Source of the DNA: Glycomyces fuscus
GTDB lineage: Bacteria > Actinomycetota > Actinomycetes > Streptosporangiales > Streptosporangiaceae
Direction of reading: 5' to 3'
Length of the DNA: 64,000 bases
NCBI GenBank assembly: GCA_002529455.1
Contig: NYMS01000016.1
Coordinates: 1 to 64,000 of the forward strand
This document shows, piece after piece, positions 38,412 to 47,136 of this stretch (its first letter is position 1; every line of letters starts with the position of its first letter). Below the pieces are notes generated by a model, which did no database searches, was not told the DNA's origin, and was given only the letters and a program-made list of their open reading frames with translations. A program made the translations under genes and the position numbers.

Positions 38412-38947
38412 CCGAGTGGGAGGGGACGTACGAGGTGGACAGGGACGCTGCCCGCGACGCCGCGGCCAAGGCGATCTCCGCGGCCGTGGCGGAGGCCGAG
38501 CTGGAGGTGGAGCGCCCCCGCGAGGGGTCGTTCCTGGTCACGCTGCCGGGAAAGGCCAAGCTCAAGACCCTGGTGTGGCTGGAGGTGGGGCCGCACAGCC
38601 TCACCCTGACGTCGTTCTTCTGCCGTCAGCCGGACGAGAACCACGCCGACTTCTACCTGTGGCTGATGCGCCGCAACGCCGACATGTACGGGATGGCCTT
38701 CGTCGCGGACGAGGTCGGCGACGTCTACATCCGCGGCCGCCTGCCGCTGGAGGGCGTCACCCCGGACGAGGTCGACCGGCTGCTGGGGTGCGTGCTCACC
38801 TACTCGGACGAGAACTTCAACGGCGCGCTGGAGCGCGGGTTCGCGTCGGCGATCCGCAAGGAGTGGCGGTGGCGCGCCGAGCGCGGCCACGACATGCGCA
38901 ACCTGCGGGCGTTCGCGCACCTGGTCGAGCCCCCGGGCGGGGGGTAG
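38408..38947 (+). CDS. YbjN-domain protein
   Basis: 179 residues. The fold resembles type III secretion chaperone-like YbjN proteins (FLVTLPGKAKLKTLVWLEVG; FYLWLMRRNADMYGMAFV; VDRLLGCVLTYSDENFN). It starts inside the mshA stop codon (4-nt GTGA overlap), so the two are translated together. The mshA-ybjN-gpmA order is conserved in many actinomycetes, but the job of this protein is not known. It has no signal peptide or membrane segment. Confidence 0.9.
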   Translation: MTEWEGTYEVDRDAARDAAAKAISAAVAEAELEVERPREGSFLVTLPGKAKLKTLVWLEVGPHSLTLTSFFCRQPDENHADFYLWLMRRNADMYGMAFVADEVGDVYIRGRLPLEGVTPDEVDRLLGCVLTYSDENFNGALERGFASAIRKEWRWRAERGHDMRNLRAFAHLVEPPGGG

Positions 38948-39015
38948 GGCTCCGCGGCGCCGTCCGCGCCCCCGTAAGCGGGCGGGCGGGCGCCCGAGCG
39001 CGGCGCCCGGGTGGC

Positions 39016-39021
39016 TAGGCT
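39016..39021 (+). promoter_or_regulatory. Leaderless -10 element of gpmA
   Basis: TAGGCT ends 6 nt before the gpmA ATG. No ribosome binding site lies between them. Confidence 0.5.
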
Positions 39022-39027
39022 GGCCCC

Positions 39028-39774
39028 ATGGGAACTCTGGTACTGCTGCGACACGGTGAGAGCGTCTGGAACGCGAAGGGCCTGTTCACCGGCTGGGTGG
39101 ACGTGGATCTCTCCGCGACGGGCGAGGAGGAGGCCCGCAGGGGCGGTGAGCTGCTCAAGGAGGCCGGTGTACGGCCGGACGTGGTCCACACCTCCCTCCT
39201 CAAGCGCGCGATCCGCACCACGAACCTCGCTCTGGACGCCGCCGACCTGCACTGGCTGCCGGTCAAGCGCACCTGGCGCCTCAACGAACGCCACTACGGC
39301 GCCCTGCAGGGCAAGGACAAGGCGCAGACGCGCGAGGAGTACGGCGAAGAGCAGTTCATGATCTGGCGCCGCTCCTACGACACCCCGCCGCCGCCCATCG
39401 CGGACGGCGACACCTACTCGCAGGCCGGCGACGTCCGCTACGGCGAGCTGCCGCCGGAGCTGCTGCCGCGCACCGAGTGCCTCAAGGACGTGCTGGAGCG
39501 CGCCCTGCCGTACTGGTACGACTCGATCGTGCCGGACCTGTCCGCGGGCAGGACGGTGCTGGTCGCCGCGCACGGCAACTCGCTGCGCGCGCTGGTCAAG
39601 CACCTGGACGGCGTCAGCGACGCCGACATCGCCGGGCTGAACATCCCGACGGGCATCCCGCTGCGCTACGACCTGGACGACCGGTTCGAGCCGACCAACC
39701 CCGGGGGCACCTACCTCGACCCGGAGGCCGCCAAGGCCGCCATCAAGGCCGTCGCCAACCAGGGCAAGAAGTAG
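39028..39774 (+). CDS. gpmA: 2,3-bisphosphoglycerate-dependent phosphoglycerate mutase
   Basis: 248 residues, full length. The histidine phosphatase motif [10 protein letters not shown] (His9), [10 protein letters not shown], the [12 protein letters not shown] loop and [11 protein letters not shown] (second catalytic His) are all intact. It interconverts 3- and 2-phosphoglycerate in glycolysis and gluconeogenesis. It lies 80 nt after the YbjN gene, with its own apparent leaderless promoter. Confidence 0.97.
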   Translation: MGTLVLLRHGESVWNAKGLFTGWVDVDLSATGEEEARRGGELLKEAGVRPDVVHTSLLKRAIRTTNLALDAADLHWLPVKRTWRLNERHYGALQGKDKAQTREEYGEEQFMIWRRSYDTPPPPIADGDTYSQAGDVRYGELPPELLPRTECLKDVLERALPYWYDSIVPDLSAGRTVLVAAHGNSLRALVKHLDGVSDADIAGLNIPTGIPLRYDLDDRFEPTNPGGTYLDPEAAKAAIKAVANQGKK

Positions 39775-39790
39775 GACCCCGCCCGCTGCC

Positions 39791-39821
39791 GTGCCCGCGC
39801 CACCGCCGGTGGTGCGGGCAC
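39791..39821. terminator. Terminator between gpmA and DsrE-like gene
   Basis: GTGCCCGC (39791-39798) pairs with GCGGGCAC (39814-39821), with a further CCACC/GGTGG inner stem. The genes on either side converge. Confidence 0.7.
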
Positions 39822-39867
39822 ACCGCTGTCCGGGGCGGATCAGGGCCCGTGGACGGCGCCGGCCGCC

Positions 39868-40230
39868 TCAGTAGACGAGCGCCTGCGCGCCGTCCTGGAC
39901 GGCCTCCTCGACGAAGGACGGCGCCCCGGCGATGCGCACGCCCTCGATCAGGTCGTCCCCGGTCAGCTCGCGGCGGGCGGCGCACTGGGTGCACACCGTC
40001 ACCCGGCCCGCGGCGAGCACCGCGTCGAGCAGGTCCTTGAGGGGGGCCGCGTGCGGGAGGGAGAACCGCTCGGCACGTCCGGGGACCGCGAACCACGCCG
40101 ACTCACCGGTCAGCCAGAGGGAGACCCCGACACCGCTGGCCAGGGCGGCGGCGGCCACCGTGAACGCCTGGTTGCACCGCTCGGGATCGTCCTCCCCGGC
40201 GGTGACCTTGATCACCAAGGAACGAGACAT
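39868..40230 (-). CDS. DsrE-family sulfur-relay-like protein
   Basis: 120 residues of the DsrE/DsrF-like fold: LVIKVTAGEDDPERCNQAFTVAAAALASG at the start, a middle WLTGESAW, and a Cys pair (TVCTQCAARREL) in the position where family members carry reactive cysteines. The ATG at 40228-40230 was chosen because upstream sequence belongs to the next gene's antisense. Such proteins often handle sulfur or redox signals. It lies 14 nt after the GIDE-protein gene, so the two may be cotranscribed. Confidence 0.85.
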   Translation of the reverse strand: MSRSLVIKVTAGEDDPERCNQAFTVAAAALASGVGVSLWLTGESAWFAVPGRAERFSLPHAAPLKDLLDAVLAAGRVTVCTQCAARRELTGDDLIEGVRIAGAPSFVEEAVQDGAQALVY

Positions 40231-40244
40231 GGCCGTCAGCCTAC

Positions 40245-41018
40245 TCAGAGGGCGGCGGCGGTCAGAACGGCGCCCGCGATCGAGCAGACCGCGAAGGCGA
40301 CGGTGAGCGCCAGGGCCTCGGTGCGGCGGGGGGAGATCCGCACCGGCTGGTCGTCCACACCGTGCTCGATGCTGAGGGTCTCGCCCTCGGGGGCGGCCAG
40401 GACCACGCGGCCGTCGCGTACCTGGACCCGGCCCGTGACGCGGATGCGGGCGCCCTGCCGGATCACCCACTCGCGGTACTCGAACTCGATGGTCTCGCCC
40501 CGGAAGACGCCCGAGATACGTCCGCGCACGCGGGGCAGCAGGTCGTCGGCGGGCGAGGCCACACCGGGCTGCGGACGTCCCACCACGCGTTTGAGGCACA
40601 GCTCGGCGCCCCTGGGCTCGCTCTCGCCCGGGTCGACGAAGATCCGGTTGCCGTCGCCGGGGCGTCCCTCGGCGACGATGCCGAACAGGTCCTCGGAGCC
40701 GTAGTCGGCGATGGAGTCGCAGGCCCGCTCACGGACCGCGCCCTCGGCCGGTTCGCGGTTGAGCGGCCAGTAGTGGCGCAGCACCTCGTGGCCGTGCCAG
40801 ACGCACTCCGCACCGGCCAGGCCTGAGGAGATGGGGCCGTCGGGACCGGGAGCGGCGACACCGGTGAGCGTGACGCGCTGCCCCTCCCTGGCCGCCAGCA
40901 CGCCCGGGCGCAGCTGGGCCAGACCCCGCTGGCGCAGCCAGCGCCGCAGGGCGATCACGGTCAGGGGGAGGAGGACCACCGCGGCCACGAGCAGCGCCGA
41001 ACCGATCACCAGTAACAC
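40245..41018 (-). CDS. GIDE-domain membrane protein
   Basis: 257 residues with one membrane helix at each end (about 2-24 and 233-255). The intervening region resembles the GIDE domain first described in mitochondrial MUL1 (GLAGAECVWHGHEVLRHYW; GRISGVFRGETIEFEYREWVIRQGARIRVTG). Bacterial members lack the RING finger, as here, so it is not a ubiquitin ligase. The GTG at 41016-41018 has AAGGGG upstream. Function unknown. Confidence 0.85.
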   Translation of the reverse strand: MLLVIGSALLVAAVVLLPLTVIALRRWLRQRGLAQLRPGVLAAREGQRVTLTGVAAPGPDGPISSGLAGAECVWHGHEVLRHYWPLNREPAEGAVRERACDSIADYGSEDLFGIVAEGRPGDGNRIFVDPGESEPRGAELCLKRVVGRPQPGVASPADDLLPRVRGRISGVFRGETIEFEYREWVIRQGARIRVTGRVQVRDGRVVLAAPEGETLSIEHGVDDQPVRISPRRTEALALTVAFAVCSIAGAVLTAAAL

Positions 41019-41213
41019 AGGCCGCCCCTTTGGAAAACGCGTCGGAGGTCTAGGCGCGGTCGGCAGAACACGCCCCGTGGCCGCACCGCGCTGCTGACAA
41101 TCTTTACCAGTTCTCCGGGAAAGCGGGGCCAATTGGGCATGTCCAGACCGGGACCGGTGAGTGGCGGTCACCACGGTGCGGCGCCGGCGGTCACCACCGC
41201 CTCCAGCCGCCGC

Positions 41214-41219
41214 TACGCT
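41214..41219 (+). promoter_or_regulatory. Leaderless -10 element of the nitrobindin-like gene
   Basis: TACGCT lies 8 nt before the ATG at 41228. Confidence 0.45.
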
Positions 41220-41227
41220 CTGGGGAT

Positions 41228-41764
41228 ATGGACGCTGAGGTACACCCCGATCTGGCGAAACTGTCCTTCCTGCTCGGCCGTTGGGAGGGCGTGGGCGTCG
41301 CCGGCTACGCCGACGTGGAGGAGTTCCAGTTCGGCCAGGAGATCGAGTTCGCGCACACCGCGGGCCTGCCCTACCTGACCTTCACGAGCAGGGCCTGGCG
41401 GATGAACCCGGACGGCACCCGCGGTGAGCTGGTCACCGAGGAGTCCGGGTACTGGCGCGCGCGGCCCGAGACGGGCGCCGAGCCCAAGGAGGGCGAGCCC
41501 GTCGTACACCTGGAGGCGCTGATCGCGCACCCCGAGGGCTTCAACGAGGTCTACCTGGGCAACGTGTTCGCGAACCGGGTGGAGATGTCCACCGACGCGG
41601 TGGTGCGCACCGAGACCGGGCTCGAGGCGACCGCCTCGCACCGGCTGTACGGCCTGTTCGGCGACAACCGGGAGACGCTGGGATACGCCTGGGACCTGGC
41701 CGCGCACGGCCACAGCCTGCGCTCGTACATGTCGGCGCAGCTCAAGCGGGTCGGCGCGAAGTAG
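41228..41764 (+). CDS. Ferric nitrobindin-like protein
   Basis: 178 residues of the nitrobindin/FABP-like beta barrel. The glycine-rich N-terminal signature (LLGRWEGVGVAGY) and following strands are intact. True nitrobindins bind heme through a His in the C-terminal HLSA-like motif; here the aligned segment reads LRSYMSAQLKR, with Tyr in that place. The protein is therefore likely a nitrobindin-like paralogue that binds heme differently or not at all. It is monocistronic by appearance, with a leaderless-type promoter. Confidence 0.9.
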   Translation: MDAEVHPDLAKLSFLLGRWEGVGVAGYADVEEFQFGQEIEFAHTAGLPYLTFTSRAWRMNPDGTRGELVTEESGYWRARPETGAEPKEGEPVVHLEALIAHPEGFNEVYLGNVFANRVEMSTDAVVRTETGLEATASHRLYGLFGDNRETLGYAWDLAAHGHSLRSYMSAQLKRVGAK

Positions 41765-41878
41765 TCGGGGCCGGTCCGGGCATGGGCAGACCCCGGGCTG
41801 CTCCCGCCGCTGGGGCGGGGCCGGTCGGACGAGTTCCGGCGGCCCGGGGTCCGGGTGTCCGTCTGGGATTCGCTGCGA

Positions 41879-41905
41879 ACGACGTCGCGCGAACGCGAGC
41901 GTCGT
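41879..41905 (-). terminator. UUCG-capped hairpin after the small ORF
   Basis: Stem ACGAC/GTCGT plus TCGCG/CGCGA, separated by a small bulge and capped by TTCG on the minus strand. It can end transcription from either side of this convergent junction. Confidence 0.6.
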
Positions 41906-41906
41906 C

Positions 41907-41945
41907 CTAGCGGACGGCCACCTCGCCAGTCCTAAGATCAACCAT
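41907..41945 (-). CDS. Twelve-residue small ORF with perfect ribosome binding site
   Basis: ATG at 41943-41945 opens a 12-codon frame (MVDLRTGEVAVR, then TAG). A perfect AAGGAGGT (41956-41963) lies 10 nt upstream. One nucleotide after the stop begins a stable hairpin (41879-41905) with a UUCG loop in RNA. No larger gene follows on this strand, since the nitrobindin-like gene is convergent. It may be a leader-type peptide, a small protein or a remnant. Confidence 0.45.
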   Translation of the reverse strand: MVDLRTGEVAVR

Positions 41946-42071
41946 CTCTTGGACCACCTCCTTTCTTGCGTGCCTCCGACACTACGTCGCGTGCCGGAGG
42001 TGGGGCAAATGTTTTTTCTGTGCGTGAAATCGCAGGTGGGAACGGCGTTTCCGACCCCTTGGCGGGGCGAC

Positions 42072-42077
42072 TAGTCT
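42072..42077 (+). promoter_or_regulatory. Leaderless -10 element of ygfZ
   Basis: TAGTCT lies 7 nt before the ygfZ ATG, with no ribosome binding site between. Confidence 0.5.
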
Positions 42078-42084
42078 CGGCGGT

Positions 42085-43107
42085 ATGACTTCGCCGCTGC
42101 TGAGCACACCGGGCGCCGTGAGCGCCGAGTCCCCCGACTCCGGAGTCGCCGCGCACTACGGCGACCCCGCGCACGAGGGGCGCGCCATCGAACGTTCGAG
42201 CGCGTGGGTCGACCGGAGCAACCGGGGTGTGGTGCGGGTGACCGGCCCCGACCGCCTGGGCTGGCTCAACGACCTCACCAGCCAGCTGACCCGGGGCCTG
42301 GCCCCCGGGACCGCCACCGAGGCCCTGGTCCTGGACACCAAGGGACACCTGCGGTACCACCTGTCCCTGGTGGACGACGGTGAGGCCACCTGGATCCACA
42401 CCGAGCCGGAGGGCGGTCCGGCGCTCGCGGGCTTCCTCGACTCGATGCGGTTCATGCTGCGTGTCGAGGTGGAGGACCTGAGCGGTTCCCGGGCGGTGCT
42501 GAGCGTGCTCGGCCCGGACCGCGCCAAGGCCGTGGAGGCCGCGTCGCTCGGCGACGCGACCGCGCGCGCGGCCGGGGGCGAGACCGACCTGTTCCTGCCC
42601 GCCGAACGGCTCACCGAGGCGGCCGAGGCGCTCACGGCGGCCGGGGCGCGTCCGGCGGGCATGTGGGCCTACGAGGCGAACCGGATCGCGGAGCACCGGG
42701 TGCGCGCGGGGCTGGACACCGACGAGCGCACCATCCCGCACGAGGTGGACTGGGTGGGCCGCGCGGTGCACCTGGAGAAGGGCTGCTACCCGGGCCAGGA
42801 GACGGTGGCGCGGGTGCACAACCTGGGCCGCCCGCCGCGCCGCCTGGTCATGCTGCACCTGGACGGCACCGCCGAGCGCCTGCCGGAGGTGGGGGCCTCC
42901 ATCGAGCTGGACGGGCGCTCCGTGGGCCGGGTGGGCACGTCCGCCCGCCACCACGAGCTGGGGCCGATCGCCCTGGGCGTGGTCAAGCGCGCGGCTCCCA
43001 CCGACGCCGAGCTGGTGGTGGACGGCATCGCCGCCGGACAGGAGGTCGTGGTGGACCCGGACACGGGCGCCAACGCCAAGATCGAGCTGCGCCGCCGTCC
43101 GCGCTAG
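42085..43107 (+). CDS. ygfZ: Folate-binding protein YgfZ (GcvT-like)
   Basis: 340 residues, homologous to glycine-cleavage T protein but carrying the YgfZ signature KGCYPGQETVARVHN. YgfZ proteins support repair or assembly of certain iron-sulfur enzymes in a folate-dependent way. The N-terminal region (VVRVTGPDRLGWLNDLTSQ) and C-terminal barrel (LGPIALGVVKRAAP) are complete. The ATG at 42085 is preceded by a -10-like TAGTCT. Its stop codon overlaps that of the convergent next gene in a shared CTAG. Confidence 0.94.
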   Translation: MTSPLLSTPGAVSAESPDSGVAAHYGDPAHEGRAIERSSAWVDRSNRGVVRVTGPDRLGWLNDLTSQLTRGLAPGTATEALVLDTKGHLRYHLSLVDDGEATWIHTEPEGGPALAGFLDSMRFMLRVEVEDLSGSRAVLSVLGPDRAKAVEAASLGDATARAAGGETDLFLPAERLTEAAEALTAAGARPAGMWAYEANRIAEHRVRAGLDTDERTIPHEVDWVGRAVHLEKGCYPGQETVARVHNLGRPPRRLVMLHLDGTAERLPEVGASIELDGRSVGRVGTSARHHELGPIALGVVKRAAPTDAELVVDGIAAGQEVVVDPDTGANAKIELRRRPR

Positions 43108-43805
43108 CGCGGTTCGAGGAGGCTGCGTCCGCCGATGTGGACCTCGGCGAACTCGGTCCCGGTCGGCACCAGGAACAGGATGTGGGTGGTGACGCTCTCA
43201 CCGGGGTTGATCTCGTCCCAGAAGTAGTCCCACGCCACGACGATCTCGGCGTCGATGTCGTTGGCGTACTCCAGCCCGTCGGTGGTCACGCCGATGGTCC
43301 CGTGGCTGTCGAAGACCGCGGGTTCGGAGCCCTGGTTGGTGACGTCGAGCCGGTAGACGTGGAACTCGCTGCCTGAGGGCGCGACGGCGGACGACCCCAT
43401 CCCGTCGGTCACGGTCGTGTCGGTGTAGGCCGTCTCCACCTCCACCAGGAAGGTGTCGAAGACGGTGGATGCCCCGTCGTAGGACTCCGGCGGCACCGAC
43501 TGCGGGTCGGGCTCCGCCTCGCCCGCGGGCGGTTCCTCCTCGGGGCCGGGGTCCGGAGTGGAGGGGTCCGGCGCGGAGGGGTCCGGTACGGCGGGCTCCT
43601 GCTCGGCCGGCCCCTGGGCGGTACCGGGCTCGGGTCCCGGCTCCTCCAGGACCAGCCGGGCCTCGGGGAGCTGGACCCTCTCCAGCGAGACCACGGTGGC
43701 GACGCACCCGGCTCCGGCCAGGAGGACGGCGACGGGTAAGGCCAGGGCCCGCGCGAGAGAGCCGGGCCCTCCGGACTGTGGTGTGCGGAGGCGGCTGGTA
43801 CTCAT
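43104..43805 (-). CDS. Secreted or anchored DUF4352-like protein
   Basis: 233 residues. The N-terminus has a hydrophobic stretch ending LLAGAGC, a poor lipobox, so either a lipoprotein or a signal-anchor protein. A Pro/Glu/Asp-rich linker (about 45-105) leads to a beta-sandwich domain (FHVYRLDVTNQGSEPAVFDSHGTIGV; ESVTTHILFLVPTGTEFAEVHIGG), like the telokinin-type DUF4352 fold. Its TAG stop shares CTAG with the ygfZ stop on the other strand. Function unknown. Confidence 0.8.
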   Translation of the reverse strand: MSTSRLRTPQSGGPGSLARALALPVAVLLAGAGCVATVVSLERVQLPEARLVLEEPGPEPGTAQGPAEQEPAVPDPSAPDPSTPDPGPEEEPPAGEAEPDPQSVPPESYDGASTVFDTFLVEVETAYTDTTVTDGMGSSAVAPSGSEFHVYRLDVTNQGSEPAVFDSHGTIGVTTDGLEYANDIDAEIVVAWDYFWDEINPGESVTTHILFLVPTGTEFAEVHIGGRSLLEPR

Positions 43806-44052
43806 GTTGGTGTGACGCACAGCACACGGGGTTCATTCCGCCCCGGGGCGCCGCGTGCCCGCACCACCGGCGGCGGCGTCCCTCGCGGCCGGGGACGCGG
43901 CCCGCGCCGGGGCCGCACGCTTTCCTCCCGCTGCGGGGAGAGGGGAGGGCGTGCCTCCCGCGTGGAGGCGGGGCCTTCGACCCCGCGCGCACCTGAGGGC
44001 GGAGGGCCCGGCCAGAGTACCGGCCGAGCCCTCCCACCGGGTCGGGGGCTGA

Positions 44053-44973
44053 TCAGACGGTGAGGACGATCTTGCCCCGGGTACGCCCGGCCTGGCTCAG
44101 GCGCCAGGCCTCGGCCGCCTCGGAGAGCGGGAACTCGCGGTCCACGTGCACCGTGAGCCCGCCCTCGTCGGCCAGGCGGGCCAGCTCGGTGAGGCCCTCG
44201 GAGTCCGGGCGCACCCACAGCCAGTGGCCGCCCAGCTCCTGGACGTCCGGGTCGGCGATGGACACGACCCGCTTGGGGTCACCCGCCAGAGGCAGCGACT
44301 CCCCGGCCACTCCCCCGCCGACGAAGTCGAGCACCGCGTCGACGCCCTCCGGGGCCAGGGCCCGGACGCGGTCGACGAGACCGTCCCCGTAGACCACCGG
44401 CTCGGCGCCCAGGGAGCGCAGGAAGTCGTGGTTGCGCTCGCTGGCGGTACCGATGACGCGTGCGCCGCGGGCGACGGCGATCTGGACGCCGAACGCTCCG
44501 ACGCCGCCCGCCGCGGCGTGGATGAGCACCGTGTCACCGGAGCCGACCCCCGCCCGCCTGACGGACTGGTGGGCGGTGAGCCCCGCGAGCGGGACGCCCG
44601 CGGCCTCCTGCCAGCTCAGCGAGGTCGGCTTGGGCGCGAGCATGCGCACGTTGGCCGACACCAGTTCGGCGTAGGTGCCGTTCTTGGCCCAGTCCTTGCG
44701 GGCGTAGCCGTAGACCTCGTCACCGACCTCGTACTCGTGCGCGTCGGGCCCGACCGCCTCGACGACACCGGCGACGTCCCATCCGGGGATGAGCGGGAAG
44801 TCCGCCTCCATGATGGCGTCCAGGCCACCCGCCGCGAGCTTCCAGTCCACGGGGTTGACCCCGGCGGCCCGCACCCGGATGAGGACCTCACTCGGGGCGA
44901 CCTTCGGCTCGGGAAGGTCCACCAGGGCCAGGTCGTCGACGGATCCGTACTGCTGTAGTGCGATTGCCTTCAT
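44053..44973 (-). CDS. Zinc-type/quinone oxidoreductase-like dehydrogenase (MDR superfamily)
   Basis: 306 residues. An N-terminal GroES-like domain (VLIRVRAAGVNPVDWKL; GWDVAGVVEAVG) is followed by a Rossmann domain with the NADP-binding AAAGGVGAFGVQIA. Zinc-ligand cysteines are absent, so it belongs with quinone-reductase-like members rather than true zinc alcohol dehydrogenases. The ATG at 44971-44973 (MKAIALQQYG) fits the family start. It stands alone downstream of gatD on the same strand. Confidence 0.92.
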   Translation of the reverse strand: MKAIALQQYGSVDDLALVDLPEPKVAPSEVLIRVRAAGVNPVDWKLAAGGLDAIMEADFPLIPGWDVAGVVEAVGPDAHEYEVGDEVYGYARKDWAKNGTYAELVSANVRMLAPKPTSLSWQEAAGVPLAGLTAHQSVRRAGVGSGDTVLIHAAAGGVGAFGVQIAVARGARVIGTASERNHDFLRSLGAEPVVYGDGLVDRVRALAPEGVDAVLDFVGGGVAGESLPLAGDPKRVVSIADPDVQELGGHWLWVRPDSEGLTELARLADEGGLTVHVDREFPLSEAAEAWRLSQAGRTRGKIVLTV

Positions 44974-45067
44974 GCACACAACAGCGGTCACGGCATGGAG
45001 TTCATTCCATGCGGGAGGAGACGAGGGGCCCGGCGGGAGGTATCCGCCGGGCCCCTGGGACTCGGTG

Positions 45068-45778
45068 TCAGCGCATGGCGGCGGCGAGGCGCTCGTCGTG
45101 CAGGCGCTCCCCCCAGGAGGGGGCGAGCGGAGCCACCTGGCCCACGCGCCAGCGCAGCAGGAGGTCGGCCAGCTGCGGGTTGCGCGGCAGGGCGGGCCCG
45201 TGCAGGTAGGTGCCCAGGACCTGGCCCTGGTAGGCGCCCTCGGTGTGGTCGTCGTTGCCGATGCCGCGCACCGTGGTGGACAGCGGCCGGGCCGAGGGGC
45301 CGATGGCCGTGCGGCCCTGGTGGTTCTCGAAGCCGGTGATCCGGCCCACACCCAGGGCGGGGTCCACGTCCGCGACGATCTCGCCGACCGCGCGGGTCTG
45401 GCCGCGGCCGCTGCGGATGTCGAGGATGCCCACGCCGGGGAGCGGGTTGGCCTCGTCGTCGCCGTAGGACTCGCCGATGATCTGGTACCCGGCGCACACC
45501 GCGAACACGCAGGCGCCGCGGGCGGCGGCGCGGGCCAGGCCGCCGTCGGCGCGCAGGCGCTCGGCGGCCAGGATCTGCGGCCGGTCCTCGCCTCCGCCGA
45601 GCAGGTAGATGTCGCCCTGCTCGGGGACGGAGTCGCTGGAGTGGACGTGCACGATCTCGGTGGGGATGCCGCGCAGTTCGGCACGGCGCTTGAGGATCAG
45701 GACGTTGCCCTGGTCCCCGTAGGTGCTCAGCAGGTCGGGGTAGATCCACACGATCCGCAGGGCGCTGGTGTTCGTCAT
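45068..45778 (-). CDS. gatD: Lipid II isoglutaminyl synthase, glutaminase subunit GatD
   Basis: 236 residues, a CobB/CobQ-like class I glutamine amidotransferase. The catalytic Cys95 lies in VFAVCAGYQIIG and the His193 in GTYLHGPALPRNP; the start IVWIYPDLLSTYGDQGN is typical. GatD makes ammonia from glutamine for MurT, which amidates the alpha-carboxyl of D-glutamate in lipid II. AGGGAG precedes the ATG. It lies 10 nt after murT, so the pair is an operon. Confidence 0.96.
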   Translation of the reverse strand: MTNTSALRIVWIYPDLLSTYGDQGNVLILKRRAELRGIPTEIVHVHSSDSVPEQGDIYLLGGGEDRPQILAAERLRADGGLARAAARGACVFAVCAGYQIIGESYGDDEANPLPGVGILDIRSGRGQTRAVGEIVADVDPALGVGRITGFENHQGRTAIGPSARPLSTTVRGIGNDDHTEGAYQGQVLGTYLHGPALPRNPQLADLLLRWRVGQVAPLAPSWGERLHDERLAAAMR

Positions 45779-45788
45779 GGGTGTCTCC

Positions 45789-47045
45789 CTACTGGACGCG
45801 GCCGTACGCCGTGCGGATCTGCTGGAAGGCGGTGTAGTTGGCGATGAGGTCGACCTTGGTGATGTCGGGCTGGTCGGCCTTGATGCGGCCCAGGGCCTCG
45901 TCCACCCGGTCGGCCACCTCGAACTGCACGCCGTCGGTCTCCAGGCGCAGTGCGAGGTCGGTGCGGCGCTCGCCCATGACGAACACGCGGCGGCCGCGCA
46001 GGACGGTGTAGTCCACGTCCCACAGCCAGGAGGTGTCCTTGCCGTCGGGCACCTGGGCGTTGACCGAGAGGATCACCGGTGTGTGGGGCGGGTCCAGGAC
46101 CGCGAAGGACTCCAGCCACCCGGCGGGGTTCTTGGAGAGCAGCAGCCGCACCTCGACGCCCATGGTCACCACGGAGGTGTAGCGGCCCGCGACGGAGGTG
46201 ATCTCGCGCAGCCGCTCCACGGTGCGCCCGGGGTGGATGCCGTACCCCGCGGCGGTGGCGGCGGCGATCGCGGCGTTGGAGCGGTTGGCGTCACCGGGCA
46301 GGTTCAGCCGCAGCTTGATGCTCTGGCCGTCCGGGGTGACGAGCGAGTCGGAGGCGTTGTCCACCGCCCAGGTGGTCTGGGGGCGGCTCAGTCCGCACTC
46401 GGGGCAGGCCCAGTGCGGGTCCACGTCGCGCTTGAGGTGGCCGCCGCACTCGGGGCAGCACCAGGAGTCCTCCTTCCAGCGCTGTCCCGCGGACACCCAG
46501 GTGGCGTTGGGCGCGCCCAGGCCCGCCCACGCCACGAGCGGGTCGTCGGCGTTGGCGATGACGTGGGCGTTGCTCTTGCCCAGGGCGAGGCGCCACTTCT
46601 TGGCGAGCAGGTTGATCTCCGAGGCGCGGTCCATCTGGTCGCGGCTGAGGTTCATCAGCACCACGAACGCGGGCTGCGTGGCGATCAGCACCTGCGGGAG
46701 GTACTTCTCGTCCACCTCCAGCACGCCGTTGACGGCGGACCGGTTGTCCGACAGCGCCGTGATGTGCCCGGTGGGCATGTTCGCGCCGTGCTCGTTGGTG
46801 GCCACGTCACCGAACTCGCGCAGGGCGTGCGAGATGAGCCTGGTGGTGGTGGTCTTGCCGTTGGTGGCGCTGACCAGGGTGAGCCTGCGGCCCTGGGCGA
46901 GCTTGGCGAGCAGGTCGGGTTCGACCTTGAGCGCCACCCGGCCGCCGATGACGGAGCCGTCTCCGCGTCCTGTGGCACGGGACAGGCTGGCCGCGCTCCT
47001 TCCCAGAACCGATGCCAGTTGGGCGCGCAGGGGAAGCTCGCTCAT
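45789..47045 (-). CDS. murT: Lipid II isoglutaminyl synthase, Mur-ligase subunit MurT
   Basis: 418 residues. A central Mur ligase domain has the ATP-binding loop SATNGKTTTTR and the HGANMPTGH segment. A Cys4 zinc ribbon (CPECGG and CPECG, about 200-230) is inserted as in Staphylococcus MurT, and the C-terminal DUF1727 region is intact. It activates the D-Glu carboxyl with ATP and uses ammonia from GatD, yielding D-isoglutamine needed for efficient cross-linking. A GGAGAG site precedes the ATG. Confidence 0.96.
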   Translation of the reverse strand: MSELPLRAQLASVLGRSAASLSRATGRGDGSVIGGRVALKVEPDLLAKLAQGRRLTLVSATNGKTTTTRLISHALREFGDVATNEHGANMPTGHITALSDNRSAVNGVLEVDEKYLPQVLIATQPAFVVLMNLSRDQMDRASEINLLAKKWRLALGKSNAHVIANADDPLVAWAGLGAPNATWVSAGQRWKEDSWCCPECGGHLKRDVDPHWACPECGLSRPQTTWAVDNASDSLVTPDGQSIKLRLNLPGDANRSNAAIAAATAAGYGIHPGRTVERLREITSVAGRYTSVVTMGVEVRLLLSKNPAGWLESFAVLDPPHTPVILSVNAQVPDGKDTSWLWDVDYTVLRGRRVFVMGERRTDLALRLETDGVQFEVADRVDEALGRIKADQPDITKVDLIANYTAFQQIRTAYGRVQ

Positions 47046-47136
47046 CTACTCTCCAGTAAGTGCTGGACCACCCGCGCCGTTCGCTCCTGGGAGGCGGCGG
47101 GCGGTGTGTCGGGCCAAGCCTAGTGTCCACCCGGGG

